Shown here: in pieces, positions 20,462 through 27,327 of the stretch | How positions within the stretch are numbered: position 1 is the first letter of the stretch | How the letters are laid out: the number at the start of each line of letters is the position of its first letter | Assembly: GCA_016794625.1 (NCBI GenBank) | Contig: JAEUGY010000018.1 | Location: 124,001-188,000, forward strand | DNA: 64,000 nucleotides | Origin: Opitutaceae bacterium | GTDB lineage: Bacteria; Verrucomicrobiota; Verrucomicrobiia; Opitutales; Opitutaceae | Direction: 5' to 3' | Program-made: the position numbers and the translations under genes | The notes under the pieces: generated by a model | Told to the model about the DNA's origin: nothing | What the model saw: the letters and a program-made list of their open reading frames with translations, nothing else | Databases searched by the model: none

Positions 20462-20516
20462 TGATCCGCGTTCCCCGCGCCGGTAGGGGCGGGGAATCGC
20501 TCGCGACTGTCCGGGC

Positions 20517-22166
20517 ATGAACAACGCCGAACTCCTGGCCGGGAATCCGTACGACGAGCAGCCGTCCTGGTGGCGGCGTCACGCCGACCCGCTCGGTGCC
20601 CTCGCGGTCTTTGTCGCCACGGTGGTGCTGAGCGTGGTGTGTTTCCCGCCCTTCAAGATGGCGGAGGCCGCCTATGTGTTTGCCGCGCCCGCCTTGTTCT
20701 GGGCCTACCGTCGTCCGTCGTTCAAGCGGTACGCCTGGGTGGTGCTGGGGGCGCACGCGCTGGCCTGGACGATCATTCTTTCGTGGCTCCACCATGTCAC
20801 CTGGGCCGGACTGTTCCTGCTCGGACCGTTCACCGGGGTCTGGGTTGGCTCCTGGTTCCTCGCCGCCCACTGGGTCATGCCGCGGTTGCTGGGGCGGCCG
20901 ACGCTGACCCGCATCGCCGGCATCTTCGGTCTCGCCGCCCTCTGGGTGGTGAACGAATGGCTGCGCACCTGGCTGCTTTCGGGGTTTCCCTGGCTGCCGC
21001 TCGCGGCGAGTCAGTGGCAGCGCCTGAGCGTGCTGCAGATCGCGGCGTTCACCGGCTCCGGGGGCGTCTCGTTTGTGCTCATCGCGATGAACCTCGGCTT
21101 CGCCGCCTACGCGCACCGGCTGCTTTGCGAGGGGAAGAAGGGCTTGCAGCGTCGTAGCCAGGAATTTTTCGCCTGCATGTTCCTGCTCGTGGTCTGCCTG
21201 AGCATCCATGTGCAGGAGACCTTCAACCGGGCCCGGTTCGCCGTCGGGCTGGGCAAGGTGGCGTTTGTCCAGCCGTACATTCCGCAGACCGTGAAGTGGG
21301 ATCCTGCGCAGGGCCCCGAGATCCTCGCCGTGCTCGAAAAGTACACGCTGCAGGCCGGCGCGATGCGTCCGAACCTAATCCTGTGGCCGGAGGCGTCGAC
21401 GCCGTGGGCGGTGCGCGACGAACCGAAGATGCGGGAGTGGACCGAAGCCCTGGTCGCCCGGGCCAAGGCGCCCCTGCTGCTGGGATCCGTGGCGGTGGAC
21501 CGGGCGGGGCAGCCCGATGAGGCCTGGATCAATGGCGCCTTCCTCGTCGATCCCGTGCGCGGGGTTCAGCCCGAATCGTACGCCAAACGTCACCTGGTGC
21601 CCTTTGGTGAATACGTGCCTTTCCGTCCCATTCTCGGCTGGCTGGAGAAGATCGTGCCGGTGGGCGGGGACTTCCGGGCCGGGGACAACCCCGCGCCGCT
21701 GCTCCTCGCGCTCAAGGACACGCCGGTTTCGCTCGGACCGCTGATTTGTTATGAGGACACGTTTCCCGGGCTGGCCCGCGACAGTGTGCGCAGCGGGGCG
21801 GACGTGCTCGTGGTGCTGACGAACAACGGCTGGTTCGGCGAGGGCGGCGCGGCGTATCAGCACGCTGCCCACAGCGTGCTCCGGGCGATCGAGACCCGGC
21901 GGCCGGTGCTCCGCGCGGGCAACGGCGGCTGGAGCGGCTGGATCGACGAGTTCGGCGCCGCTCGCGCGGTCATGACGGACCCCGACAAGGGCATCTATTT
22001 CCGCGGCGTGCGGGCCGTTGACGTCACGCGCGATTTTCGCTGGATCGGCCAAAACAGTGTTTATGTGCGCTACGGCAACTGGTTCATCGCCGTCTGCCTC
22101 GCCCTCGCCGCCTACGGCTGGCTCTCCCTCCGCTTCGCCCCTCCCCCGGTGGTCGCGGAGGGGTGA
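20517..22166 (+). CDS. lnt: Apolipoprotein N-acyltransferase
   Basis: 549 residues. It adds the third acyl chain to the N-terminal cysteine of lipoproteins in the inner membrane. The N-terminal half has about six membrane helices (for example GALAVFVATVVLSVVCFPPF and FLLVVCLSIHV); the C-terminal half is the periplasmic nitrilase domain. The catalytic triad is visible as E292 (LWPEAS), K357 (YAKRHLVPFGEYVP) and C411 (ICYEDTFPG). The last helix (FIAVCLALAAYGWLSL) matches the family. It lies 55 bp downstream of secA, so both may be on one envelope-biogenesis transcript. The N-terminus (MNNAELLAGNPYDEQPSWW) is slightly longer than in E. coli, as often seen in this phylum. Confidence 0.94.
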   Translation: MNNAELLAGNPYDEQPSWWRRHADPLGALAVFVATVVLSVVCFPPFKMAEAAYVFAAPALFWAYRRPSFKRYAWVVLGAHALAWTIILSWLHHVTWAGLFLLGPFTGVWVGSWFLAAHWVMPRLLGRPTLTRIAGIFGLAALWVVNEWLRTWLLSGFPWLPLAASQWQRLSVLQIAAFTGSGGVSFVLIAMNLGFAAYAHRLLCEGKKGLQRRSQEFFACMFLLVVCLSIHVQETFNRARFAVGLGKVAFVQPYIPQTVKWDPAQGPEILAVLEKYTLQAGAMRPNLILWPEASTPWAVRDEPKMREWTEALVARAKAPLLLGSVAVDRAGQPDEAWINGAFLVDPVRGVQPESYAKRHLVPFGEYVPFRPILGWLEKIVPVGGDFRAGDNPAPLLLALKDTPVSLGPLICYEDTFPGLARDSVRSGADVLVVLTNNGWFGEGGAAYQHAAHSVLRAIETRRPVLRAGNGGWSGWIDEFGAARAVMTDPDKGIYFRGVRAVDVTRDFRWIGQNSVYVRYGNWFIAVCLALAAYGWLSLRFAPPPVVAEG

Positions 22167-22251
22167 AGGTTCACCCCGACCGATCAGTCCGATTTTTTCC
22201 CCCTTTCCCCGGTTCCGCTTTCGCCCTTCACTCTTCGCACTTCTTCCTCCC

Positions 22252-23460
22252 ATGGCTTCCGCTGCCTCTTCCGTGATCTCCCGGCTCCTTCCTGTCCTTG
22301 ATGGTTTTGCCATTGAGGTCCCTTCCTGGGGCTTTGCCGACACCGGCACCCGGTTCGGCAAGTTCCTGCAGGACGCCGCGGCCATCGACATGGGTGACAA
22401 GCTGGCGGACGCCGGGCATGTGCACGCGTTGACCGGGTGCTGTCCGACCGTGGCGGTGCATGTGCTCTGGGACTTCAAGCCGGGCGAGGACCCCAAGGCG
22501 GTCGCCAAACTGGCGGCGGAGAAGGGGACCCGCATTGGTTCGATCAACCCGAATCTTTTCCAGGACCAGGACTACAAGTGGGGCTCGTTCAGTCACGCGG
22601 ACGAGACCGTGCGCGCCCGCGCCCTCCAGCATTGCTACGACTCCGTCGCCATCGGCAAGGCCGTCGGCAGCGAGTACCTGTCGCTCTGGTTCGCCGATGG
22701 CACCAACTATCCGGGCCAGGAGAGCATCCGCGCCCGCAAACAGCGTTTTGAGGAGGCGTTGAAGGCGCTGCACAAGCGGCTGGCCCCGGGGCAGACCATG
22801 CTGGTGGAGTACAAGCCGTTTGAACCGGCGTTTTATGCGACCGACATCGCCGACTGGGGCATGGCTTATGTGCTGTCGAAGAAGGCGGGGCCGCGCGCGA
22901 AGGTGCTGGTGGATACCGGACACCACTACTCGGGGCAGAACATCGAGCAGATCGTTGCCTTCCTCCTCGATGAGGACATGCTCGGTGGATTCCACTTCAA
23001 TGACCGTCGCTACGCCGACGACGATCTGACCCTCGGCTCGATCGATCCCTACCAGGTGTTTCGCATTTTCCACGAGATCCACAGCTTCACCGCCGAGCGC
23101 GGCGCGGCGCCGAAGATCGCGTACATGATCGACCAGTCCCACAACGAAAAGCCGAAGATCGAGGCGACGTTGCAGACGGTGATGATGGCGCAGGAACTGT
23201 TCGCGAAGGCGGCGCTGGTCGACCATGACGCGCTGCGTCGCGCCCAGCAGGCGCACGATGTGGTCTCGGCCGAACTCGAACTGAAGAAGGCCTTTTTTGC
23301 CGACGTCGGCCCGGCGCTCAAGGCGTGGCGCAAGAGCAAGCAGCTGCCGCTCGATCCGCTCGTGGCACATCGCCGCAGCGGTTACGCCGCCGCCGCCGCC
23401 CGCGAGCGCGCGCAGCGCCGCAAGGATCTCGGGATCAGCGCAGGCGGAAGTTACGCCTGA
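22252..23460 (+). CDS. rhaI: L-rhamnose isomerase (Pseudomonas-type sugar isomerase)
   Basis: 402 residues, a TIM-barrel sugar isomerase resembling the Pseudomonas stutzeri L-rhamnose isomerase rather than E. coli RhaA. Conserved blocks include AIEVPSWGFADTGTRF near the N-terminus, LWFADGTNYPGQ, LVEYKPFEPAFYATDIADWG (metal-binding Glu), LVDTGHHYSGQNIEQIVA, GGFHFNDRRYADDDLTLGSIDPY and YMIDQSHNEKPKIE. It should convert L-rhamnose to L-rhamnulose, and family members accept other aldoses. The ATG at 22252 is chosen because the longer frame overlaps the end of lnt and is not conserved. No other rhamnose catabolic gene is adjacent. A 24-bp perfect palindrome separates it from the convergent aminotransferase gene. 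Confidence 0.88.
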   Translation: MASAASSVISRLLPVLDGFAIEVPSWGFADTGTRFGKFLQDAAAIDMGDKLADAGHVHALTGCCPTVAVHVLWDFKPGEDPKAVAKLAAEKGTRIGSINPNLFQDQDYKWGSFSHADETVRARALQHCYDSVAIGKAVGSEYLSLWFADGTNYPGQESIRARKQRFEEALKALHKRLAPGQTMLVEYKPFEPAFYATDIADWGMAYVLSKKAGPRAKVLVDTGHHYSGQNIEQIVAFLLDEDMLGGFHFNDRRYADDDLTLGSIDPYQVFRIFHEIHSFTAERGAAPKIAYMIDQSHNEKPKIEATLQTVMMAQELFAKAALVDHDALRRAQQAHDVVSAELELKKAFFADVGPALKAWRKSKQLPLDPLVAHRRSGYAAAAARERAQRRKDLGISAGGSYA

Positions 23461-23466
23461 GCCCAC

Positions 23467-23490
23467 GGATCGGTCGGATCCGACCGATCC
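23467..23490. terminator. Perfect 24-bp palindrome between convergent genes
   Basis: GGATCGGTCGGA is followed at once by its own reverse complement. It lies 6 bp after the rhamnose isomerase stop and 24 bp before the stop of the convergent aminotransferase gene. There is no T run, so a role as a bidirectional terminator is only a possibility. The core GTCGGATCCGAC recurs at 48622-48633, also just past a gene end. Confidence 0.45.
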
Positions 23491-23514
23491 GCTTGCTGAA
23501 CGCCGCACCCGCGC

Positions 23515-24741
23515 TCACCCGAGCGCGGCGTGCAGCACGGCGCCGAGTCGGCGGATGCCGGTCTCAATGCGTTCGGGCGTGGCGTGACTGAAATTGAGTC
23601 GGAGGGTGTTGTGCACCGGGCGGTCGACCCAGAAGGGCGCGCCCGGCACGTAGGCCACCCCGGCGGCGAGGGCCGCGGGCAGGAGGGACTGGGTGTCGAG
23701 GGACGGCGGCACGGTGACCCAGAGGAAGAGGCCGCCGTCCGGGCGCGTCCAGGTGCAGCCGGAGGGGAAGTGCCGCTCCAGCGCGGCGATCATGGCGTCA
23801 CGTCGCTGGCGATACGTCGCAATCAGCCGGCCGACATGGGCGTCGAGGAACCCCGGTGGTCGCACGGCCGCCGTCACCACCCGCTGGGTGAACGTGGAGG
23901 TGTGCAGGTCGGCGGCCTGTTTGGCCGTGACCAGTTTTTCGTGCAACGCGCGGTCCGGCGTGACCAGCCACGCGACCCGCAAACCCGGCGCGAGCACCTT
24001 GCTGAAGGTGCCGAGGTAGAGACATCCGCCCGCCTCCGCCAGGGTCGCGAGCGCCGGAGCCGGTGCTCCGGAGTAACGGAGCGCCCCATACGGATCATCC
24101 TCGAGCACGGGAAGGCCGTGCTGAGCGGCGAGGGCGACGACGGCCCGGCGGCGTTCCGCCGCCAGACAGGTGCCGGTGGGGTTCTGGAAGTTGGGGGTGA
24201 GGTAGAGCAACTTGGGACGGACCGATTGCGTGCGCAGCCAGTGCTCGAGTGCCTCCGGCAGGAGGCCTTCGGCGTCGCTCTCCAGCCCGACGACCTGCGC
24301 TTCGTAGGCGCGGAAAGCCTGCAGCGCGCCGAGGTAGGCCGGGTTCTCCGTCAGGATGAGGTCACCCGGGTCGATCAGCACCTTGGCCACGAGGTCGAGC
24401 CCCTGCTGCGAGCCCTGCACGACCAGCACCTGATCGGTGCGACATGCGAGTCCGAGCGTGCGGGCGAGGTGGCCGACGATCCACTCGCGCAGCACCGGGT
24501 GGCCTTCGCTCACGCCGTACTGCAGAGCGGCCGGACCGGCCTCCCGGAGCACCGCGGCGGCGGCTTCCGCGATTTCCGTCACTGGGAAGAGATCCGGGGC
24601 GGGCAGTCCGCCGGCGAAGGAGATCACCTCCGGTGACTCCGCCACCTTGAGGATCTCCCGGATCGCGCTCGGCTGCAGGTGACGCGTGCGGGCGGCGAAA
24701 CGAAAGACGCCCGTGGACGGTATCAGGCCGGGTGCGCTCAT
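23515..24741 (-). CDS. PLP-dependent aminotransferase (2-aminoadipate/valine-type, fold type I)
   Basis: 408 residues. Fold type I aminotransferase of the LysN/MocR-catalytic-domain group, without a DNA-binding domain. The PLP phosphate loop is GSQQGLDL (110-117), the NPTG block is TPNFQNPTG (182-190), the D-x-x-Y block EDDPYGALRY (214-223), the Schiff-base lysine K248 in LGTFSKVLAPGLR, and the carboxylate-binding arginine falls in NTLRLNFS near the C-terminus. Substrate is not decided by motifs; 2-aminoadipate, branched-chain and aromatic transaminases share this layout. It starts with a 4-bp overlap behind a 60-residue ORF, and the pair sits downstream of a candidate leader-peptide attenuator with a valine-rich leader, which would favour a branched-chain amino acid role. 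That link is inference. Confidence 0.9.
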   Translation of the reverse strand: MSAPGLIPSTGVFRFAARTRHLQPSAIREILKVAESPEVISFAGGLPAPDLFPVTEIAEAAAAVLREAGPAALQYGVSEGHPVLREWIVGHLARTLGLACRTDQVLVVQGSQQGLDLVAKVLIDPGDLILTENPAYLGALQAFRAYEAQVVGLESDAEGLLPEALEHWLRTQSVRPKLLYLTPNFQNPTGTCLAAERRRAVVALAAQHGLPVLEDDPYGALRYSGAPAPALATLAEAGGCLYLGTFSKVLAPGLRVAWLVTPDRALHEKLVTAKQAADLHTSTFTQRVVTAAVRPPGFLDAHVGRLIATYRQRRDAMIAALERHFPSGCTWTRPDGGLFLWVTVPPSLDTQSLLPAALAAGVAYVPGAPFWVDRPVHNTLRLNFSHATPERIETGIRRLGAVLHAALG

Positions 24742-24920
24742 GGCAGCTCCAGCAGGTACGCTTCATCCAGATCGGACCGGCGAAGCTCCGAAGCGAGGTC
24801 GGGATTCGGGTTCAGCACGAGCAGGTCGTGCGCGCTGGTGAAGTAAAGCGCGGCGTCGAGGAAGGGCAGCGACGCGGCGCGAATGGCGGTGACGGTCAGG
24901 TCGGGATGGGCGGTGGTCAT
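24738..24920 (-). CDS. Small hypothetical protein (60 aa) before the aminotransferase
   Basis: A 60-residue frame, MTTAHPDLTVTAIRAASLPF to ...DEAYLLELP, ends with a 4-bp ATGA overlap on the aminotransferase start, the normal sign of translational coupling. I do not recognise a family. It is acidic toward the C-terminus (DLASELRRSDLDEAYLLELP) and has no signal, membrane helix or cysteine. The open frame extends upstream to 24995, but that part lies across a terminator hairpin, so the ATG at 24920, 53 bp after the T run, is the likely start. It may be a small partner subunit or a coupling ORF. Confidence 0.55.
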   Translation of the reverse strand: MTTAHPDLTVTAIRAASLPFLDAALYFTSAHDLLVLNPNPDLASELRRSDLDEAYLLELP

Positions 24921-24972
24921 GGGAGCGGTGGTGTTGAACCGCCCCCTCTGGGCCGACCGGCTGGGGGGAAAC

Positions 24973-25004
24973 AAAAAACCCCCTCCGGTTGGCACCGGAG
25001 GGGG
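24973..25004 (-). terminator. Terminator hairpin placed before a gene: candidate attenuator
   Basis: On the minus strand, an 11-bp stem CCCCCTCCGGT / ACCGGAGGGGG with a 4-nt loop (GCCA) is followed by six T. It is a textbook intrinsic terminator but stands 21 nt after the stop of a 30-codon ORF and 53 nt before the next start codon, which is the position of an attenuator rather than of an operon end. Confidence 0.75.
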
Positions 25005-25025
25005 CGAAAAATCGTCTTGGCGATT

Positions 25026-25118
25026 TCAGGTCCCCCGCGGTGCGCGAGTAACGGATACGACCACGGAGGACACGTGGGCGAGGGCGCTGGCAAGAATCGT
25101 CGAGGACCGCAGGTTCAT
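25026..25118 (-). CDS. Candidate valine-rich leader peptide (30 aa)
   Basis: A 30-codon frame starts ATG at 25118 and ends TGA at 25026. The peptide begins MNLRSSTILASALAH and contains SSVVVSVT at residues 17-24; nine of 30 residues are Val, Leu or Ile (five Val). The layout is promoter, very short 5' end, leader ORF, terminator with T run, then a 60-aa ORF and an aminotransferase, which matches ribosome-mediated attenuation such as that of ilv leaders. There is no Shine-Dalgarno sequence; the inferred transcript begins about 8 nt before the ATG, so initiation would be near-leaderless. A clear antiterminator pairing was not found by eye, so this remains a candidate. Confidence 0.5.
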   Translation of the reverse strand: MNLRSSTILASALAHVSSVVVSVTRAPRGT

Positions 25119-25133
25119 GAAATCGGGGCAGTG

Positions 25134-25161
25134 GTTAGACGGTCGTGCGTGACGGTGTCAA
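25134..25161 (-). promoter_or_regulatory. Sigma-70-like promoter for the leader/aminotransferase transcript
   Basis: On the minus strand a perfect TTGACA (25156-25161) is followed after 16 bp by TCTAAC (25134-25139, four of six matches to TATAAT). Transcription would start near 25127, 8-9 nt before the leader-peptide ATG. Confidence 0.6.
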
Positions 25162-25294
25162 CCCCCGGTTTTGTCCGCTTCCGTTTTGCCCTGCTCGAAG
25201 GGTCGCTCAATCGGTTGAATGAGAACAGATTGAGCATGGAGCAAAAAATGCGGCGATCGGATGAACCGTATCCACCGCGCGGGCGATTCGTCCG

Positions 25295-25522
25295 TCAGCT
25301 GGACGACCGCTTGAGCGCCAGACCCGCTCCCACGAGGGCGAGCACGCCGCCGCCCACGAGGTACATCATGTGTTCGGGCACCCGGGCGCCCCCGTCCACT
25401 TTGTTGGCGACCTTGGAGGTCAGTTCCGCGGCGCCGCCCGCGAGCGACTCCTTGCGTTGCCAGCCGACATAAAAGAGGTAGCCACCGACTGCGATCAGGA
25501 CAATGCCAAGGAGTTTGCTCAT
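25295..25522 (-). CDS. DUF3185 family small membrane protein
   Basis: 75 residues with two membrane helices, KLLGIVLIAVGGYLFYVGW (3-21) and MYLVGGGVLALVGAGLAL (about 53-70), separated by a short polar stretch that includes ELTSKVANKV. This fits the DUF3185 group of small inner-membrane proteins of unknown function. The ATG at 25522 is preceded by an A/G-rich stretch on the minus strand (CCTCCCCTCC on the other strand is not a start signal for it). It is a single gene between the attenuator promoter and a repeat-containing gap. Confidence 0.72.
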   Translation of the reverse strand: MSKLLGIVLIAVGGYLFYVGWQRKESLAGGAAELTSKVANKVDGGARVPEHMMYLVGGGVLALVGAGLALKRSSS

Positions 25523-25657
25523 GGAGGGGAGGGGTTGAAAACGACTGACAGGAGGTTCAGTGGAACGGGGTGATGGACTAAGGGCAATCCCTCATATCTG
25601 CCTTCACCAAGTACCCAGTCCTGCCTTCATTGTCCCGTTTCTCGGCGCGTTGCCAAT

Positions 25658-25750
25658 CCCCGCGGGTCGGCGACCCCACCTCCAACCAGATCGCGCCGTG
25701 TCCTCCGTTGGAGGTGGCGTCGACGAGACCGCGACGGGCCTTTGGCCCGC
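25658..25750. repeat. Abutting type A and type B repeat ends
   Basis: A type A end (GGGTCGGCGACCCC, then ACCTCCAACC) faces a type B end (CCTCC-GTT-GGAGG, then GTGGCGTCGACGAGACCGC, GAC and GGGCC-TTT-GGCCC). The tails face each other with 20 bp between, as at 6495-6568. It fills part of the 399-bp gap before the phosphofructokinase; I see nothing else there except an ordinary upstream region. Confidence 0.7.
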
Positions 25751-25921
25751 CTATTGCCCGGCTGACTCGCCGAAGGCGAATGCCCTGCCCCCTGCCGACG
25801 CCGACCTTGGATCGCGGCTCAAAGGGCTGCGTGGGCGCGACGGCGTAGAGTGTGACCTCACTGAACCTCGCCGACTTAGCAAAACCTTGTCCCCGTGTGA
25901 CTTTAGGTATAGGCCTAGGCC

Positions 25922-27013
25922 ATGGCGCAAACTCGGATTGGTATCCTGACCGGGGGCGGCGATTGTCCCGGTCTCAATGCGGTGATTCGCGCGGTGGTGA
26001 AGTCGGCCACCCGCTTGGGTTGGGAAACGTACGGCATCAACCACGGGTTCGAAGGCTTGCTCGAGCCGGTGTCCTGCACCCGGCTGGATCACCGCGAAAT
26101 GGGCGCGTTGCTGACTGCGGGTGGCACTGTGCTGGGCACCACCAACCGCGGACGGTTCACGGCGAAAGTGGGGCATGGGCAGGCGGCGCGTGTGCCGGAA
26201 GAGATCCTCGATCAGGCCAAACGAAACTTCATTCTCCTCGGCCTGCGTGCCCTGGTCTGCGTGGGCGGAGATGGGTCTCTGTCGATCGCCCAGCAGCTGT
26301 ATGAGCACGGCATCCCGCTCGTCGGGGTGCCGAAGACGATCGACAACGACCTGGAGGCGACGGTGTTCACCTTCGGCTTTGACTCCGCCGTGGCGTGCGC
26401 GACGGACGCGCTCGACCGCCTGCACACCACGGCGGCCAGCCACAACCGGGTGATGGTGCTCGAGGTCATGGGACGCTACGCGGGCTGGATCGCGGCACAT
26501 GCGGGCATTGCCGGGGGCGGCGACATCATCCTCATCCCCGAAATCCCGTTCACCTATGAGGCGATCAACCGCAAGATCGCGGAGCGCGAGCAGATGGGAC
26601 GCCTGTTCACCCTCGTGGTCGTGGCGGAGGGCGCACGCCCGCGGGGCGGCGATTTTGTCACCCAGGGCGCCACGCCCACCGACGGCGAGACCCGCCTCGG
26701 CGGCATCGGCAGCCAGGTGGCGGCGGAGATCCAGCGACGCACCGGCAAGGAGACCCGCGTCGTCGTGCTCGGCCACCTCCAGCGCGGCGGCGGCCCCACC
26801 TGCTTCGACCGCCTCCTCTGCACCCGCTTCGGGGCGAAGGCCGTGCAGCTCATCAAAGAAGAGCAGTATGGATACATGGTCGCGCACGTCCCGCCCGACA
26901 CCCGCGCCGTGCCCATCACCCAGGCCATCGGCCGCCTCCGCACCGTGCCTCCCGAAGGCGACCTCGTGCACACCGGCCGCATGCTCGGCATGAGCTTCGG
27001 CGATGAAGAATAG
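25922..27013 (+). CDS. 6-phosphofructokinase (mixed-type PfkA-like)
   Basis: 363 residues. It phosphorylates fructose 6-phosphate in glycolysis. The N-terminal loop is GILTGGGDCPGLN (7-19). Two positions that decide the phosphoryl donor give a mixed signature: GGDGS (115-119) as in ATP enzymes, where PPi enzymes have GGDDT, but PKTIDND (137-143) with Lys, as in PPi enzymes, where classical ATP enzymes have PGTIDND. The catalytic Asp is in TIDND, and MGRYAGWIA is the sugar-phosphate region. This is the group III pattern; donor preference cannot be settled here. The window has a second, PPi-type enzyme at 51269-52510. A long GC hairpin follows the stop. Confidence 0.93.
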   Translation: MAQTRIGILTGGGDCPGLNAVIRAVVKSATRLGWETYGINHGFEGLLEPVSCTRLDHREMGALLTAGGTVLGTTNRGRFTAKVGHGQAARVPEEILDQAKRNFILLGLRALVCVGGDGSLSIAQQLYEHGIPLVGVPKTIDNDLEATVFTFGFDSAVACATDALDRLHTTAASHNRVMVLEVMGRYAGWIAAHAGIAGGGDIILIPEIPFTYEAINRKIAEREQMGRLFTLVVVAEGARPRGGDFVTQGATPTDGETRLGGIGSQVAAEIQRRTGKETRVVVLGHLQRGGGPTCFDRLLCTRFGAKAVQLIKEEQYGYMVAHVPPDTRAVPITQAIGRLRTVPPEGDLVHTGRMLGMSFGDEE

Positions 27014-27014
27014 G

Positions 27015-27037
27015 CCGCGCGCGCGAAGCGCGCGCGG
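27015..27037 (+). terminator. GC-rich hairpin after the phosphofructokinase gene
   Basis: CCGCGCGCGC-GAA-GCGCGCGCGG forms a 10-bp stem starting 2 bp after the stop codon. No T run follows, so termination is uncertain. Confidence 0.45.
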
Positions 27038-27069
27038 AATGACGAATGACGAATGACGAATGACGAATG
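27038..27069 (+). repeat. AATGACG heptamer tandem repeat
   Basis: Four copies of AATGACG plus AATG follow the GC hairpin without a gap, and a second palindrome, CCCGCCCCGCGGGGCGGG, follows them. The 314-bp gap between the phosphofructokinase and heme-protein genes contains this array, two palindromic repeat ends (27126-27164 and 27211-27235) and no gene that I can support. Confidence 0.8.
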
Positions 27070-27125
27070 GACCCGCCCCGCGGGGCGGGAGGTTCGAAGG
27101 GCGAAGAGTGAAGGTCGAAATGGTG

Positions 27126-27164
27126 TAGGCGGGCTCGTTGAGCCCGCGACGCGCCCATGGCGCG
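27126..27164 (-). repeat. Type B repeat with compensatory stem changes
   Basis: GCGGGCTC-GTT-GAGCCCGC, GAC, then GCGCC-CAT-GGCGC. Against the copy at 33086-33118 both stems differ in sequence but stay paired, which indicates selection on the fold. Confidence 0.6.
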
Positions 27165-27210
27165 CCGGCTTTTTCTCTGCCCCCTCGATTCGAAGGGACC
27201 GATTCACTCC

Positions 27211-27235
27211 TGGAGGGCGTCGCTCCGTCGACGCC
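27211..27235 (+). repeat. Type C palindromic repeat end
   Basis: TGGAGGGCGTCGCTCC followed by GTCGACGCC is identical to the left end of the element at 6283-6307. It lies just past the end of the minus-strand heme-protein gene. Confidence 0.65.
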
Positions 27236-27327
27236 GTGGGCACGCCCCTCGCCCCACAACGCCCGTGCGTGTACTGTTTGGGGGCTTCGAACTCACAACC
27301 CGCACCCGCACCGAAGCGCGTTTATCC

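Noticed and set aside
17456..20524. 1022-codon open frame on the minus strand
   Set aside because: It is antisense to secA, whose motifs are intact; high GC removes stop codons from the opposite strand.
22159..22198. GGGGTGAA hairpin followed by T run after lnt
   Set aside because: The T run is 15 nt from the stem, too far for an intrinsic terminator, and the lnt stop codon lies in the stem.
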